From assembly GCF_000003815.2 (NCBI RefSeq), contig NC_049983.1, positions 13,289,855-13,353,854 on the forward strand: a stretch of DNA of 64,000 nt. The letters are read 5' to 3'. The DNA is from Branchiostoma floridae (lineage: Eukaryota > Chordata > Leptocardii > Amphioxiformes > Branchiostomatidae). This document shows, piece by piece, positions 25,897 to 38,379 of the stretch. A model generated the notes under the pieces. The model was not told the DNA's origin and made no database searches. It saw only the letters and a list, made by a program, of their open reading frames with translations. Both the position numbers and the translations under genes were made by a program. The stretch's first letter is position 1. The number at the start of each line of letters is the position of its first letter.

Positions 25897-28800
25897 CTGA
25901 AACACAACACACAGGAAAAATTAGATATATAAACATATGTTATAACATTGATGTACAGTGTACTTTATATTAGATTACATAGAGTACATTGCACATATAC
26001 AACTGCATATTTTGACTTACCAGCTTCTTGTCAATCAAAATGCTGCTTTTCTGATTAGACAATACTTTCTAAGGCGGAACTGACGTCATTCGTCATTTGC
26101 CTCTAGTCTTTGATAGATTTGTTGATTTAACAAGGGTATTACAGTGTTTTGTCTTTAACTTTCATGTGGAGAAAACTAATTATATGATAATGCTAAATGA
26201 TTAGATTTGTAGTTGTTAAGCAAAGAGGTAGCTTTTGTATGTACTGATGAACAGTACGATGCAGGCAGTAATCTAATATTGACTTGATGTATCAATAGGA
26301 ACACTTTAAGGCTCTAGGATAATCTTTGGTAGACAACGATTATAAGAAAAGATAGGAAGGATTACATCACAATCCAGCTAGGCTGAACTGACTGAGGTTT
26401 GGAAGCTTGCAAGGAATACTGAAGCAAAATTTGCCTTAAAATGTTTAATGTTAAGCTCACTGGGATTTAAGGTAAACCTGAAGAAAGAAATTATCATATC
26501 ACATTTTGAAAATTAATGTTCTTTAATTTGGATAACACAATAGAGATGTTGTGTAATGAATGTTATCAAGAACAGTATTAGCACAATAAAATTTAAAGCG
26601 ATAGAAATATTGCATTTGACATAATTAGTGCAATTTGTTACCTAAGGAGTTGACACAACATGCATTATTTACAGTCTGGCATTCAGGAAACATCAATTAT
26701 CACAAAGTAATAAACAAGGCTTGATAAATAAAACATTCTGAAAATTCATTAAAGATGGATTGACTGTACTTTAGCATAAGCATCAAGCATTCATAGAAAG
26801 TTGACAAACATTAAGCAAATTGCTGCAAGTCCTATGTGTAAGGTTCTGCCAGCATTGACAGGTCCATGCATCCGCAGGCACATTGCAGTTTGAATTATCC
26901 AAATAAATGCTGTGACATGGCCTACATAATGGGGGGAGGTATTGCCTCTAGCATTTTGGGGATGTAAAGTACATTATAGGCTGGAATTACAGCAATTGTG
27001 AAGCAGGGGGCATCAAACTATTGACCTTTCCTATGATTACCACTGGCCGACCGACCGACAGAATCAGAGCGGAGATTTGATCAAGAACACATCAGAATGG
27101 GGAATGGCTGCTCCTTGTCGGATCCAATCTCGGAGAGGATGTTTCACCATTTCAACAGGATTAACAGGTATGGGTGAAAACAGGGATGTCTGGCCACAGG
27201 AGGGATTATGCCAATAAAGTACACCCCACCGGAGCCCCATTAGGACATCACAATGATCAAATTGACCCGTACATTTCCACGTAAATGGGTAAAACAATCT
27301 GCCCATTTCAGATATTGCAGGTAAAACCTGGGCCAGATGATGATTTCCAGTCTCACTTAAGTGGAAAGTAAACTGATAGCTGAGCAATGCTAACCAGCCA
27401 GGGAAGGGCAAGGGGATCTACCCAATTTGGCATTCTGCTAAGGGTGCCAGGCTCTGGCATTTCCACTGCTTCTAAAAGCTTCCCTCAGCTGTCAGGTACC
27501 TAACACATTAGAAACATGCAGGCCACAAGAATTCAATGCCACACTGCATGTAAGTATAGCTATAATCAGAGAAAATTAATAAGTAAAACCGTCATTAAAC
27601 CCATGCTCAGTTGAATTGATTAAATGCAACACCTGTGTTGTGTATAAGGTAACGGAATCAAAATAAGAGTTTTACATTTTAAGGATAGTTGTGAAATTGA
27701 CCAGTCTTTTATTAGTAAGTTGATCTTTGATTTCTGGACCATTAAAAGCAGTATTTTGTAATATTTCTAGGACCAAAACAAGTTAGATTTCTGCTCTCTC
27801 TATCCCCAGAGTGAGAATGGAAAGATATACAGTACCGTCTTTGAAGTGCAAATCAACCCTTACCTTTATTCCATTACTCCTTTCATCACTATATATAGTG
27901 CAAACATTATTTGGTCATGAGGAAAATAGGGTTGAATGTCCTAAGGCTTATATCATGCTGGCCTTGACTGTAGGTTAGAGCTTTCCTCGCTATGTATGCT
28001 TGCAGCTTCTCGTCAAATTGTTATGTCCAAGGTCATCCAACGGGACAGGCAGCTGATATTAGATACAGTATTACCACAAACCATTAGGACTGAACCAGGA
28101 AGAAGGGGAGGGGTGTGTGCAGATGTGTTGAAAAGCATATTATGTCCCTGAAATTGGACTTAGAACACTAATGGTGAATTCCAAAGGAAAAATGATAACA
28201 CTCTAAAGTAAAAATGTCAGCAAGCTCACATGATAATTAGAATCCCTACATGTTGATTCTGACAGTTTTATTGCCCTATTAACCTGTTGAGTCCCTCGTG
28301 CATTTAGATTCTGATGTATTGTCTAATGGCCCGCGGATAGTTCCAATTATTGTTCTTTTTTCCTTTCTTAAAGACTTAAGAGGCACTAAACTGACTTTGA
28401 TTTGTTCAAAGATTGTACAGGGGTAGTAGTTTTCAGGAAATAAATTGTAGGAAATTGACTAGAGAAATTCTTAGATGCTAGGATGAAAAAGGAAACTGCC
28501 AGACCACCTGGCCCATGTGACCACTTTTGGTAGCCCCTGAGATAATACCTCCCATTGACAAGCATTAATCAATGAGAATCCAAATTCAGTATAGACCACT
28601 TGTCCCCATAAACCAGATCTCATCACCACTGAGTGGTCTTCTTGGGCTTTTTTGACTGTATGAGAATGATGCCCAATAACAAACCTTTCCACAATTATTT
28701 GGATATGACATGCATGTATGCACTATGTACTGGGATGTGATGTGCCTTCAGCCATTCAGTATAGAAACAAAACATTTTCGCTACAGTTTACAGGTCTTGC

Positions 28801-28958
28801 TTTTCCAAGTTGTAGAATATGCTATTTTGGTAGACTTTGGGTATCCAATGGATATATGAGAGATTTCATGTCATAGTTGTCACTAAATTTGGAAAATTTG
28901 CAACTCTTTCAACTTGTCCTCCTTACAATAATTTCTTTCTCCTTCTCTTTTGACTCAC
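25897..28958 (-). other. Intron 2 of the alpha2delta gene
   Basis: This 3.06-kb intron lies between two confidently called exons, with donor GTGAGT at 28958 and acceptor TTTCAG ending at 25897. It contains a perfect palindromic CRE (26081-26088) and a CpG-retaining, GC-richer patch around 27040-27300. The 115-codon minus-strand ORF at 27064-27411 shows no family resemblance. No repeats were recognised. Confidence 0.8.
26081..26088. promoter_or_regulatory. Palindromic CRE
   Basis: Perfect TGACGTCA in intron 2, preserved in otherwise CpG-depleted DNA. This is the full CREB/ATF site. Presence of the motif is certain, function is not. Confidence 0.3.
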
Positions 28959-29040
28959 ATTTTTCAGCTCCTCTACTCCACTGTATTTGCTGACGATGTT
29001 GTAGAGCTCCTCCTCCAGTCTATCACCCCACTCCATCACT
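28959..29040 (-). CDS. CACNA2D: Calcium channel alpha-2/delta subunit, coding exon 2
   Basis: Internal exon of 82 nt, residues 30-57. The first base completes the Ile codon split by intron 1. The peptide reads VMEWGDRLEEELYNIVSKYS then GVEELKN. It matches the N-terminal helical stretch that precedes the VWA-N domain in alpha2delta proteins: a Trp, an acidic/basic amphipathic helix, then the conserved SGV..L segment. The SGV..L spelling is closer to alpha2delta-1/-2 than to -3/-4, judged from remembered family patterns and not from an alignment run. The acceptor is preceded by a long T tract (TTTTTTTTTTCCAG on the minus strand) and the donor is AAT|GTGAGT at 28958. The intron that follows is phase 0. 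Frame continuity with exons 1 and 3 is a strong internal check. Confidence 0.85.
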
Positions 29041-32000
29041 CTGGAAAAAAAAAAACACAATAAGACCACCAATAATATCATCCATCAAATCTGGAAGTGA
29101 TTTTACTGTAGGCATAGACAAAAAAAGTCAAATATCAATCTTTGAAAAAATTTTGTCTTGCTAAGGCCACACCAATTAAATTTCTTGGTTCTCGGATTTT
29201 TTCAGAAAAATTTTGGGGTGGGCGGTCGAAAAAAAAAAATAAATAAAAATTTGCAAAAAAGTCTGGGGTGAACATATGAGGCTTATATAACACAAAAAAA
29301 CAAGGTTAGCAGTCAAGTTTTCAGCTTTTCATGGCATGATTTATCCAGCTTATTGATTGGTTTCTATCATGTGACTACAAAGAAGCTCTCTGATTGGTTT
29401 ATCAGCAGTATGTACCCCTGGAATAGGTTTTTTTACAGGTCTGCGATAGCAAAACCTATAGTGTTATTCTTGGGACTAATTGTTTTTTTCAAGTCGGAAA
29501 AAATGGGTCGGGAAATCCGAGAACCATGAAATTAAATTGGTGTGGCCTAAGGCTATAATCTTCATACATCTTCCAAGGAACTAAACATATGTGTACAGTT
29601 CCTTCCATTTTAAATGAAATTCTATAAACTGAAAATTATACTCTATGATTAATGTAAAGTGAAGCTGATGTTCAGCTTTGTGAAGAAATTAATAGCAAAT
29701 TTAAGAATTATGTTAATGAGTCAATAACATGTCAAAACACAGATGTGATAATATCTTCGCTTTGAGTGTGAGAAGATATGGCTGAATATGAATTCATATA
29801 TGGTGGCAAGCAGAGCAACATACCAGGCTGAAATCTGATATGCCTTGGGGAAGAAACGTACAGATATAATGTCATAGAGGTAAGACATTGACATATTTTC
29901 CATCCAGAATCATTCATTGATCGTAAAACAATATGGAAAATAAGCAGCTTTTTTCTAAAACTAGTACTACTAATAGTTTTTTACTCTTAGGCAACATTTT
30001 ATAGCCAATCATGGTGCCATCAATTCTAATAAACTTTGCAATAATCTGCATTATAAAAGCAATACTTTTGTTAGTCATATATTCCAGTGTGCAAATTGAT
30101 TAATGTCTTGTGTGACATAGGTGTAGAAGAAGACAAATATCATTTAATAATTAGACCAGAATATGTTGCATGTATGTTAGGCACCGGGCTGCCTCGGCCC
30201 ATTCAGACAGAAGTCATGAAAAATTCACAGCCAAAAAAGCGGAGCTCACAATTATTGGTCCCGAACTGGCGAGTGCCTAATTACCACATAAAAGAGAAAA
30301 TTATGCAAGAAATCAATCATTCCACCACCAGGAGAAATCCCATCCCCAGGGGTGCTCTCAGGTGACTCGCAGAATTTTGTGGCACACCCAAATACCTGAA
30401 AGGCAAAGGACTTGTTGCCTCCATGCAAACAACAGGATTTTTTTCCATTTGATTTATATTCCAATCAGGTGATACATTTAGAGTCAATGTTACTTCTTTT
30501 TTTTTCTAAATTTCAATAGCTAATGTAAGGAGGGAAAAGCTCCTTGGTTAATGATATAATATCTCAGCCATGAGGCAATATATTACAAACCCCTTCATAT
30601 GCTATACAAACTGCTACCAGTGCTAGCTGCCTATGTGCCCAAGGACAGGGTTATTAAAACTAAATGATTATTATCATTTCATTTATGGCATGACATCTAT
30701 TCAAACGTATCAACATTGCTAGAATGGCTGGGGCCTAATCTGGACATTGTCACCTTGCTTAAAACTGAAAGTCCACAAACCAATGCAACTGAGAACATGT
30801 CAAACACTGACATTGCTGAAAATACTAAACAGCAAACTGATTTCACCAGGCCCCACCCACTCAACAAGCCACTGCCCTAATTCAAACTGACTATAGATCT
30901 CCCTTCTAGAATTTGTCCAACCACATATTATAGTTCCATTTCTATCAATTTTGTGTGCATCAATGATATCAAAGGGCAAGTTCATCCATATTGATATCAA
31001 TCCAATTGTCCACCTGGGTGTGGTCATAGTCCAAGTGCACCAGTGACACCTGTGTCCTCCTGTTAGACCATAAGATTCCTATCTCCTTACTATCACCCAG
31101 TTATTTGTTGTTTGGTCAAGGCTACAGTAGCAATAGGTACAGAGGACCTTCTGCAAATTTGTCTACACTCTCACGCTTATCACAGGACAACAATGCCCAC
31201 GCTTCACAAATATGGTATGTATACGCAGCGGGGTCCCAAAGTCATCAGCGCAAATTTAGGGGACCGTGATTTAGGCCCAGAATGTTTGCCTCTCTGAAGT
31301 GCGCTTTATAGCGAAGCTGGCTGTCAGCTAGCCGCACGTTTTCGTGGAAGGCTGTGAGGCAAAACATCGGACTCCCTGGTACCAGGCGGGTAGCGGTCCG
31401 TTGGCGGAAAGGTTACTCTTTAAGGAAGCAAAGCGTCGCAAAGAGGCTTAAGAAGTGCAGCGTGCGGTCATGCAGTCAGGCGAAACCAGCGATAGCTTTA
31501 CACGCCTGCCTGCAAGCTGGGGAAACAGGCGTTACAGACGGGATCACAAGCCTATCGTTAAGTAGGATTCCCTGGAAAATTTGTGCCCGTGTCGATTCAA
31601 ATCCCCCATGTTTGGTAGATAGGATAGTGAGAAGACTGGCCAACATCTAAAATGAAGCCGTCACAGAAGAATTCGGCGGGGCGGCTAACACTAAAGCCCG
31701 GAGGCGAGTTACGGACCACTCGTGACCGTCCGTCTACGTCAGAGAAAGTCTAAGCAGCTATCACGTCTCTATCTGAAGAATCCGACACGCTGCTAGCTAG
31801 CGGTCAAACAGGAGTACAGTCTGAGTAGCTACAAATGGTTGAAAATATTACAGAATGCATTTACAGCTTAATGTCGCCACGCTGGAGAGATATACCGGCA
31901 GTGGTAGTGCATGGCAACGTACGAGAGCGAAGTTCACATAAACAGCGTCCTTATCGACGAGGAGTCGTAAGTGCAAGAAGTCCCGACTCACGATCGTTCG

Positions 32001-32097
32001 CGATTCTTCCGTTACAAACTCACATATCAGGCCTGACATAAGGAAATATTTCTCAGATATTGAGCTGTGTATATCATCGATGCATTAAGGTACTTAC
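29041..32097 (-). other. Intron 1 of the alpha2delta gene
   Basis: A 3.06-kb phase-2 intron between exons 1 and 2, donor GTAAGTA and acceptor TTCCAG. It carries a small terminal-inverted-repeat element near its 3' end (29165-29547) and changes from CpG-poor to CpG-rich at about 31150. The patch at 30175-30370 keeps several CpGs in otherwise depleted DNA. Confidence 0.8.
29165..29547. mobile_element. Small Harbinger-like MITE
   Basis: A 383-bp element with terminal inverted repeats of about 38 bp. The left end begins GGCCACACCAATTAAATTTC and the right end is its near-perfect reverse complement (two mismatches in the first 25 bp). It is flanked on both sides by the trinucleotide TAA (29162-29164 and 29548-29550), the TWA target duplication expected of PIF/Harbinger transposons. 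It is AT-rich, with A-runs and no coding capacity, so it is non-autonomous. It sits only about 125 bp upstream of exon 2 in intron 1. Family assignment is inferred from the target duplication and end sequence only. Confidence 0.72.
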
Positions 32098-32186
32098 ATG
32101 TTGAGAGACGGGTGTTGTAGCTGTTGTGCCGAGCCGATGGAAAGACTAGCGAGGAGAACCACCGCAGCCAGCCTGGTCGCCGCCAT
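32098..32186 (-). CDS. CACNA2D: Calcium channel alpha-2/delta subunit, coding exon 1 (signal peptide)
   Basis: First coding exon of an extracellular, membrane-anchored auxiliary subunit that promotes trafficking and current density of CaV1/CaV2 channels. Reading leftwards from ATG at 32186 it gives 29 codons plus two bases of codon 30. Residues 1-20 (MAATRLAAVVLLASLSIGSA) form a textbook signal peptide: an Arg near the start, a Leu/Val/Ala core and a small-residue GSA cleavage site, followed by QQLQHPSLN. The start is chosen because its context is strong (A at -3, G at +4) and it places the signal peptide at the N-terminus. Two in-frame ATGs lie upstream at 32252 and 32246 and would add up to 22 residues, but they would bury the signal peptide. 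The exon ends at a strong donor (CAT|GTAAGTA, 32097). The intron is phase 2. The family call rests on exons 2 and 3, which continue this frame. Confidence 0.82.
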
Positions 32187-32255
32187 GTTGAATTGTGCGG
32201 AGCCTCGTTGTGACGGACAGGTGCACGCCCCTCCCCAAGGCCTCATTAACATCGT
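32187..32255 (-). other. CACNA2D: 5' untranslated part of exon 1 with upstream acceptor
   Basis: On the minus strand a convincing 3' splice site (TCTGCGTCTATTTACAG) ends at 32256, so exon 1 probably begins at 32255 and the gene has at least one further upstream non-coding exon. This 69-nt stretch holds two ATGs (32252, 32246) in frame with the main start and without an intervening stop. They have weaker context, so I treat the stretch as untranslated. It could instead encode a 22-residue N-terminal extension on some transcripts. Confidence 0.5.
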
Positions 32256-33743
32256 CTGTAAATAGACGCAGAAATGACGGAAAATTGACTCGACATTGGC
32301 AATAAGCGTAGGCGAGATGTCTTAAAAACATTTAATGATGATTTAAGATGGCACAACTTTGGGGAGATCGATTACCGCAGGCAGTTTGTGATTATAGATC
32401 TGGAGACCGGACTAACTCCTAATTTCCCAGGAAAATTGCGGCAATTTCACAGCAATCTAAAAATGGCAGGATAAAAGGAATATGAAGAACTGGAAGTCAT
32501 CTGGGAGTTTTTCTTATTGTATGAACGGGGAAGCCGATTGCCATTCGGCTTTGGGTGGCGCTAATGAAGCATTCAATCACACAAGGCTCACAAAAGGACC
32601 GGGGAAGAGTGCCCGCGTCGAAACTATCGGACAGCGTCTTGGAGTGATTATGACTCCCAAGGCTGACATCCCACAGGAAATCTAGGACATGTCTAGGACG
32701 GGTGTTCAAAACACTTTCACCTTTCCGTATTCACAGTGCCTTTTGTCCAGCACTTATATTATATTTATAATGCTGGTACCTTTTTCGGGCTCCATAACAC
32801 AAACTATCTTCCATATATAGTAAGATTCTATCTTTTTTCCCTCCAACATCTGGAGACTTCGGCAGGCATGCTCACTCGCGGTGAGCGATAGATTGCCCAT
32901 AAACTGTTTATGCTAAAATTCCGTCCTAGATTAGCGCTCCTGATTTGGCGCTAATTGCGCGCCCTTATCAGTACTGTATCTCACAACCTCTGCTCCCTGT
33001 TCGCTGTAGCGTAATAAAGAAATTTGTTAGGGACACGCGCTTGTCTCTTCCTGTAATATCGAACATACCACTGCATTTAAAATGCAACACGTTGACCTGT
33101 AAACGTTTCTGACACCCACTTGCACCAGTAGACTGTTACACAAACACTAGTATTACAAATGTTTAGATAAGAAAATGCGTTAAAAATTCACCAAGGGGGA
33201 AGCTCGTTCCAAGTTTGTCCTCACTCGGTGAACTTCTTTTACACTAACGGAAATGTAAACGTTTAGTCGTGACACTTTTATTTTCATACCGCCTGCTCTC
33301 TAACTGTGTACGTTATCAGAAATGAGCCCGAACATCATGAAAAGGCTGTCTTGTACACACCGCACTTACAGCACTTTGCATTTTTTTTACAGCCAAACAT
33401 CATAAAGGGCTTGAGCATCGCCCGTACTAAATATATGATTTTGACTTGGCTGCAAATCACTACCCAATTATACCCCGAGCCATACTAAATGGTTATACAC
33501 CAATCCCCACACAAAAGCGTAAAACAAGTTTAGGACAGAAAACTTTTCTGGGAATCTTATAGCTCGCCTGTGATTATAACTTGTGCTGAACACGAATTTA
33601 CATGCATTCTGGTGGCCTTACGGTCTCATCAGAGGTAAAAAAAATCGAAACCAGACCTCACAGTACCCTAGCGGGGCAGGAATCGACGCAGTAATTAAAA
33701 CTAATGCGCTACATTTCTCCAGAGATTCGGGCGAATCCCGCGT

Positions 33744-33752
33744 ACTTACCTG
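33744..33752 (-). other. Candidate splice donor of an upstream non-coding exon
   Basis: The minus strand reads CAG|GTAAGTA here, a near-consensus 5' splice site, with the exon ending at 33750. It is about 1.5 kb upstream of the acceptor at 32255 and in the same orientation as the alpha2delta gene. Together they would define a leader exon and a first intron of about 1.5 kb. The 5' limit of the exon (transcription start) cannot be read from the sequence. Strong donor matches also occur by chance, so this rests on the pairing. Confidence 0.4.
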
Positions 33753-36700
33753 TCCAAATTAATTTCACTACTTCGATCAAGCGGAGGGAGAAAGCGGGCA
33801 CAGGCGAAAGTCTGGCAGAGACACAACAGAGCATGTAACTGTCAAATGTGAACAGCACATGGGGTTCAAGGCTTCAAGTTTATTCTCTCGTGCATCTATG
33901 GAATAACGTATTTTACAGTGCAAAAGTTAAGTTTTGGCGTTCATTCTTAACATGTTCAGGGCAAGAAAACGTATAATGAAATAGTCAAATAGAACAAAAT
34001 GCAGATTCGTGCTATATCATCTTATAAAGCTCACGAAACCAACTCAGATGTAAACATCCTTTTTAACCCACACGTCTACGACTAGACAGCAAAATGGTCT
34101 GGTTACTTACAGGTTCTGAAACTAACTCTGATTTCATTTCGTGCAAAAGAGCGCGTTTCTTACATGATATTCTGCATCAGCATTGCTCGATACAACTGGG
34201 TTTGTCGACAAGAGTTAGTGTGTTTGAAGCAGGAAAATAAAAGCCGCAAACACAAAAGTTCTGTAGGTTCCATAAAGGTTGATGCACAACACAGAGGCAG
34301 TAAATTGACGTTTTGGTATCTTGCCATAGGACCGGCAAAGATCGAAGCGTCATCACTATACGGATGATAAAGCTGTGTAGGTACATGAGGGGTTAGTGTA
34401 ACTTTGAGAACCCAGACCATTATCCTGGATTAACTGGCCCGTGCGGGTCACGGCTGCATGTACCTGCTAATAACTTACTCCTTTACAAGATGGTCACCTC
34501 GTGGGATACATCAACGGGGTTTCCGTGCACTGTAACTTTGGTCAGGCTTTGTCTTATGGGAGTGGCTCAGGACAATATTTGGCTATGAAAATCCACATTT
34601 TAACTGCAAGTACCACTCAGAACTCTCCCTTATTATTTGCAAATTCTTTTACAGCAGATCGTCCAGTAGAATTGGTCAGATATCAGGTTATTGCCTGTTT
34701 GATTCGGTCTTCAAGAACCAATTTCTATCAAACCAAGTAATCTTATATCGATAATTCAGTCAACCCTTCCGTTCTTCAATCATTCAAGCAAGGTAACTGC
34801 ATTTTCTTGAGCAAGCGGACTGCAAGAAAGCGAGCAAGGGAAAGAGTTAGATAAGACATGCACAGATGGCTATGTCATAACAATATCCTATTTCGTGCCA
34901 ATGTTCTCGTCCTAAGAACAAAGATCTCCATCTTGACCAACACCTGAAGTAGATTTATTTTCCACTTGAAGGGCAATAGCCGTAGACGTGAAGAGGATGT
35001 TGTTTGAGTAGTGGAGTGTAACCTTGGCGCCATTGAGACTGAAAGTGCCGCTCCGCCTGTCCCTTTTAGACTGACAGCACTCCTGGTGTGAAGGTGCTCA
35101 AAATCGTACCGCTAAGGTACGTGAGAGGAGAAGGTTTGCAACCTTCCATCACCTGGGCTGAACTCCCGTGACAACAATCCTGCAAAAACTCCATTACTTT
35201 TACTGCCGAAACAAAATATAGTCGCAATTCCGAACCATTCAATTAATATCGGCGCTGTATGCATGGCTATAAAACCTGGTGCGACAGTAATAAACGTTCA
35301 TATATCTGCTGTAAATTGATATCCACGGCATCTGTTGACTGACAGGGGTTACAACCTACCTGACAACATCACTTGTAACAGCATCGCGCTTGTTTTATGG
35401 CTTAGTGAGAGGAGGCGTGTAGGCCCCGCTAAAGGGGCTGAAGACAGTACTTAGAAAGAACAAAAAAAAGCTTGAGCTGCGTATCTACAAAATCAAACTT
35501 TTTTCCACTTTCTACCAAAGGAGAATGAGCCCAAAGATAGATGGTAGCATTGATGAAAGTAATTATGGAATGATTGACCTAACAGGTGATTATCACCTTT
35601 TCAAGATGTCAGAACGGAGCAGGCTGTAAGGTTTGATCCACTCACACCAGAAAGGACACCTAATCTTTCAGTAAGTGTGTTGGGTCCTCAAGGGACCTCC
35701 AACTTGACGTCCCATAAAAGGGGACATCCCTGAACAAAGGTAGGTACTCATTTCACCTGAGTCGTGATGGGGAAATAGGTTTAAAGTATCTTTCCCTAGG
35801 GCACAATACTAGGACCAGTCATGGATTCAACCGCAGTATAATCTTCAGATTCTTAGTCAACGATCCCCACAAAACCACCTTGTCAGTATAAAAACAGCTC
35901 GTCGCAGCGCCCAGCTAGTTTGTCTGCTCTTGACATTGAAAATGTAAGAAAACACGACAAAAGAAACGCATTGTATTCGCCGACACCTATGGGTTTGGTA
36001 TGAGGGTGAGTAGATGTGACAGAGTACCTATAAATATGTCTGAGTCACAACCGTCACAAGGAAACCAATCACAAGGATCTGATAGATCTCATTAGAGCCT
36101 TGATTTTCATCCCAAGTTTATCTCAAGGGGATCCACGGAGATTTTTCCTGAGACGCCCCGACATGAAGGAGTTGTGCAGATCCCCACCACGATCGTCGGG
36201 CCGGTGCGATTTTGGTTTACAGCTTTAATTTCCCGGTCTCCTCCCACCTAAAGGCCCTTCACGGAGCGGAACATGTTTTATTGTTATCGCCGTTATCTCT
36301 CATGGCTTTGGACGACTCTTTTCAATATCACCGGGGCTAATTCAGCATGGAGGATTGGCGCTGCGCACGTATTTCCCCATTTAGGCAAAGGGCACAGGTG
36401 AAAAATTTCTCATGTCGTTCGTCTGTAAATAGCGTAAATATAACGGCGAGACATCTGGGTTCGGATCGTGCTCTGCCTTCTTGTTCAAGTGAGTGAATGA
36501 TGACTCAACTGAAACACGCATGCTCAAAGACGATGCTGTATCCGTGAAATATCGGGATAGCTTCAAATATGAACAGTTTCATCCCTCACGATTCTAACTT
36601 CAGTCTGCTCCCCATAATTTATACAGCAGAATAACTACTAGTAGTATGTCAAGGTAACGTCTTTGAGCTACTGAAAGATATAGTCGACCGAAAATACTAC

Positions 36701-38358
36701 CTCTCACTATTTGATAGTATCGTTCACCACTAGTGCTGAAAAAAAAGCTTATGGCTATCATCAGAGGGATATACATCTGTGGCACATTTGTACGTAGCCA
36801 CTGTCCGTTGTTAGGCTGTGGGTTTTGGTAAATGGACTCGAACTCCCCTGGTATTTGTATCTGTATTGCAGATTTCTCACAGTGATATTAACATTCTACC
36901 AGATTAAAGGATATTCCTCAAGACGAAATGTTAGCCTGAAATTGTTCTGCACACATGTCAGAACTGGCACATATTCATACCCCACAAGGCTTCACTATGG
37001 ACGCCCAATCATCACCTATTCTGACTATAGTTGCCGCCATCCTGTCGAGGAGTCCTGACTAGACATCGTCAGAACGCCTTCCACTACGCTTAACTATATC
37101 ATCAAGTTTGACAGCACGGCCCTATGATGTGAAGTACCGCAGGATTGATCTACAAGCGGTCCTAACGCGCCCAGACCCCGGCCGCATGGTTGCAAATGGC
37201 AGGGTGACCCCCTGCCCGACCCCATTATGTGCAGGTAATGCGTCTTGAGGAAGTCCAGCTCTCCCAGGCAGACTGCCAACTCCGAACGGGCCTTCAGAAC
37301 GCCTTAGGTCGGCGATTTAAATTGCCAGACGGCAGAAAAGTAAGACAGCCTTCTGAGAAGCCTGCCTTTGGCGTGTAATTGGGAACAAATAGCCCATGGG
37401 CACAGCGAGTAATCAAATTAGGACGCCTGTGCCCCGAAATCCCATAGCTCAAATACCCACGTCAACTTTTCATTTTTATATAGAGATACAAATCTTCATA
37501 ATGTAAACGAAAGGATGTGAATAACATAGTGTGGATCAAGGAAATGCACCAGTATTTGGAAAAGAGGTGGATTAGACAAGATCGGAACGCGGTATACCTG
37601 CCATATGTCTGACAAAGTAACATACCATTCGAGTTAGAGTGAAGTTGTAATCAATTGATCACGCCAGTGTTGTAATTCCATTTCCTTCCGCGGATTTCAG
37701 AAAGATAAACCACGCAACCCAACATTTGTCTTAGCGACACGGCTCATGCAATTAGGCCATGACGTGAGTCCGCGCATTTAGCTATCGTCTGCGTTACTAT
37801 GGGAACGCGAATTAACGTCACGCGACAGCCTGCAACGCGCTCGTTTCTTCGCGCGAAGGTCGTCGGTGTTTTAATGACCAGCATGGCCGACAATGGCTTT
37901 TCCCACAGATGTTATCTCCTAGCTACTGCGCGTCATCAGCATTCCTGATGCGGGCTCCACATCGCCACATGACTATTCAGTTTTACCCCAGGTGTGCCCT
38001 GTGGAGGGAACTGCTTACACCGTAAACTACGGCGGTTGTCCGTTGAATAAAGCACGAAATGCTGCGACATGTTCTTCTGTATTGGAATGTTTGGGCACTA
38101 AAACAGCATCTACCGATGTACCGATATTTTAAAATGTAGTCTTTCTGTTCCCTTGGTGCACCGTCTCCTTCGCCCTGTTATCCTGTTACTTATTGAGAAT
38201 ATCACAAAGGCGAAGTGTGTGGAGGTACAAAAGATGGTTTAGCGTACATGTACCCCTATCACTCTTTTCTTTATTCAAATAACTAAGCAGAAGATAAAAG
38301 CAAAGATCACAAGGCAAATCTGACCCATATTCTCGTGGGTGCTGACAACTACCACTAT

Positions 38359-38379
38359 TTCAGCACCATGGACGCCCCC
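38359..38379 (+). promoter_or_regulatory. RE1/NRSE-like site upstream of the gene
   Basis: Core TTCAGCACCATGGACGC followed by CCCC, 17 of 21 positions. It lies about 6 kb upstream of the alpha2delta start codon in CpG-rich DNA, a position compatible with a distal silencer. No tandem repeat surrounds it. Confidence 0.5.

Larger units (their letters stand above)
31150..32260. promoter_or_regulatory. CpG-rich promoter-proximal region of the alpha2delta gene
   Basis: CpG density jumps at about 31150. By eye there is one CpG in 30541-31140 but about 26 in 31180-31560, and density stays high through exon 1 and upstream. In invertebrates with mosaic methylation, gene bodies lose CpG while promoters and unmethylated DNA keep it, so this marks the probable unmethylated 5' end. 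No TATA box or clear initiator was identified. A 98-codon plus-strand ORF at 31354-31650 is probably a by-product of the GC-richer base composition. Confidence 0.5.

Noticed and set aside
37793-37806. GTTACTATGGGAAC, matching the RFX X-box consensus
   Set aside because: So degenerate a consensus is expected about once in this length by chance.
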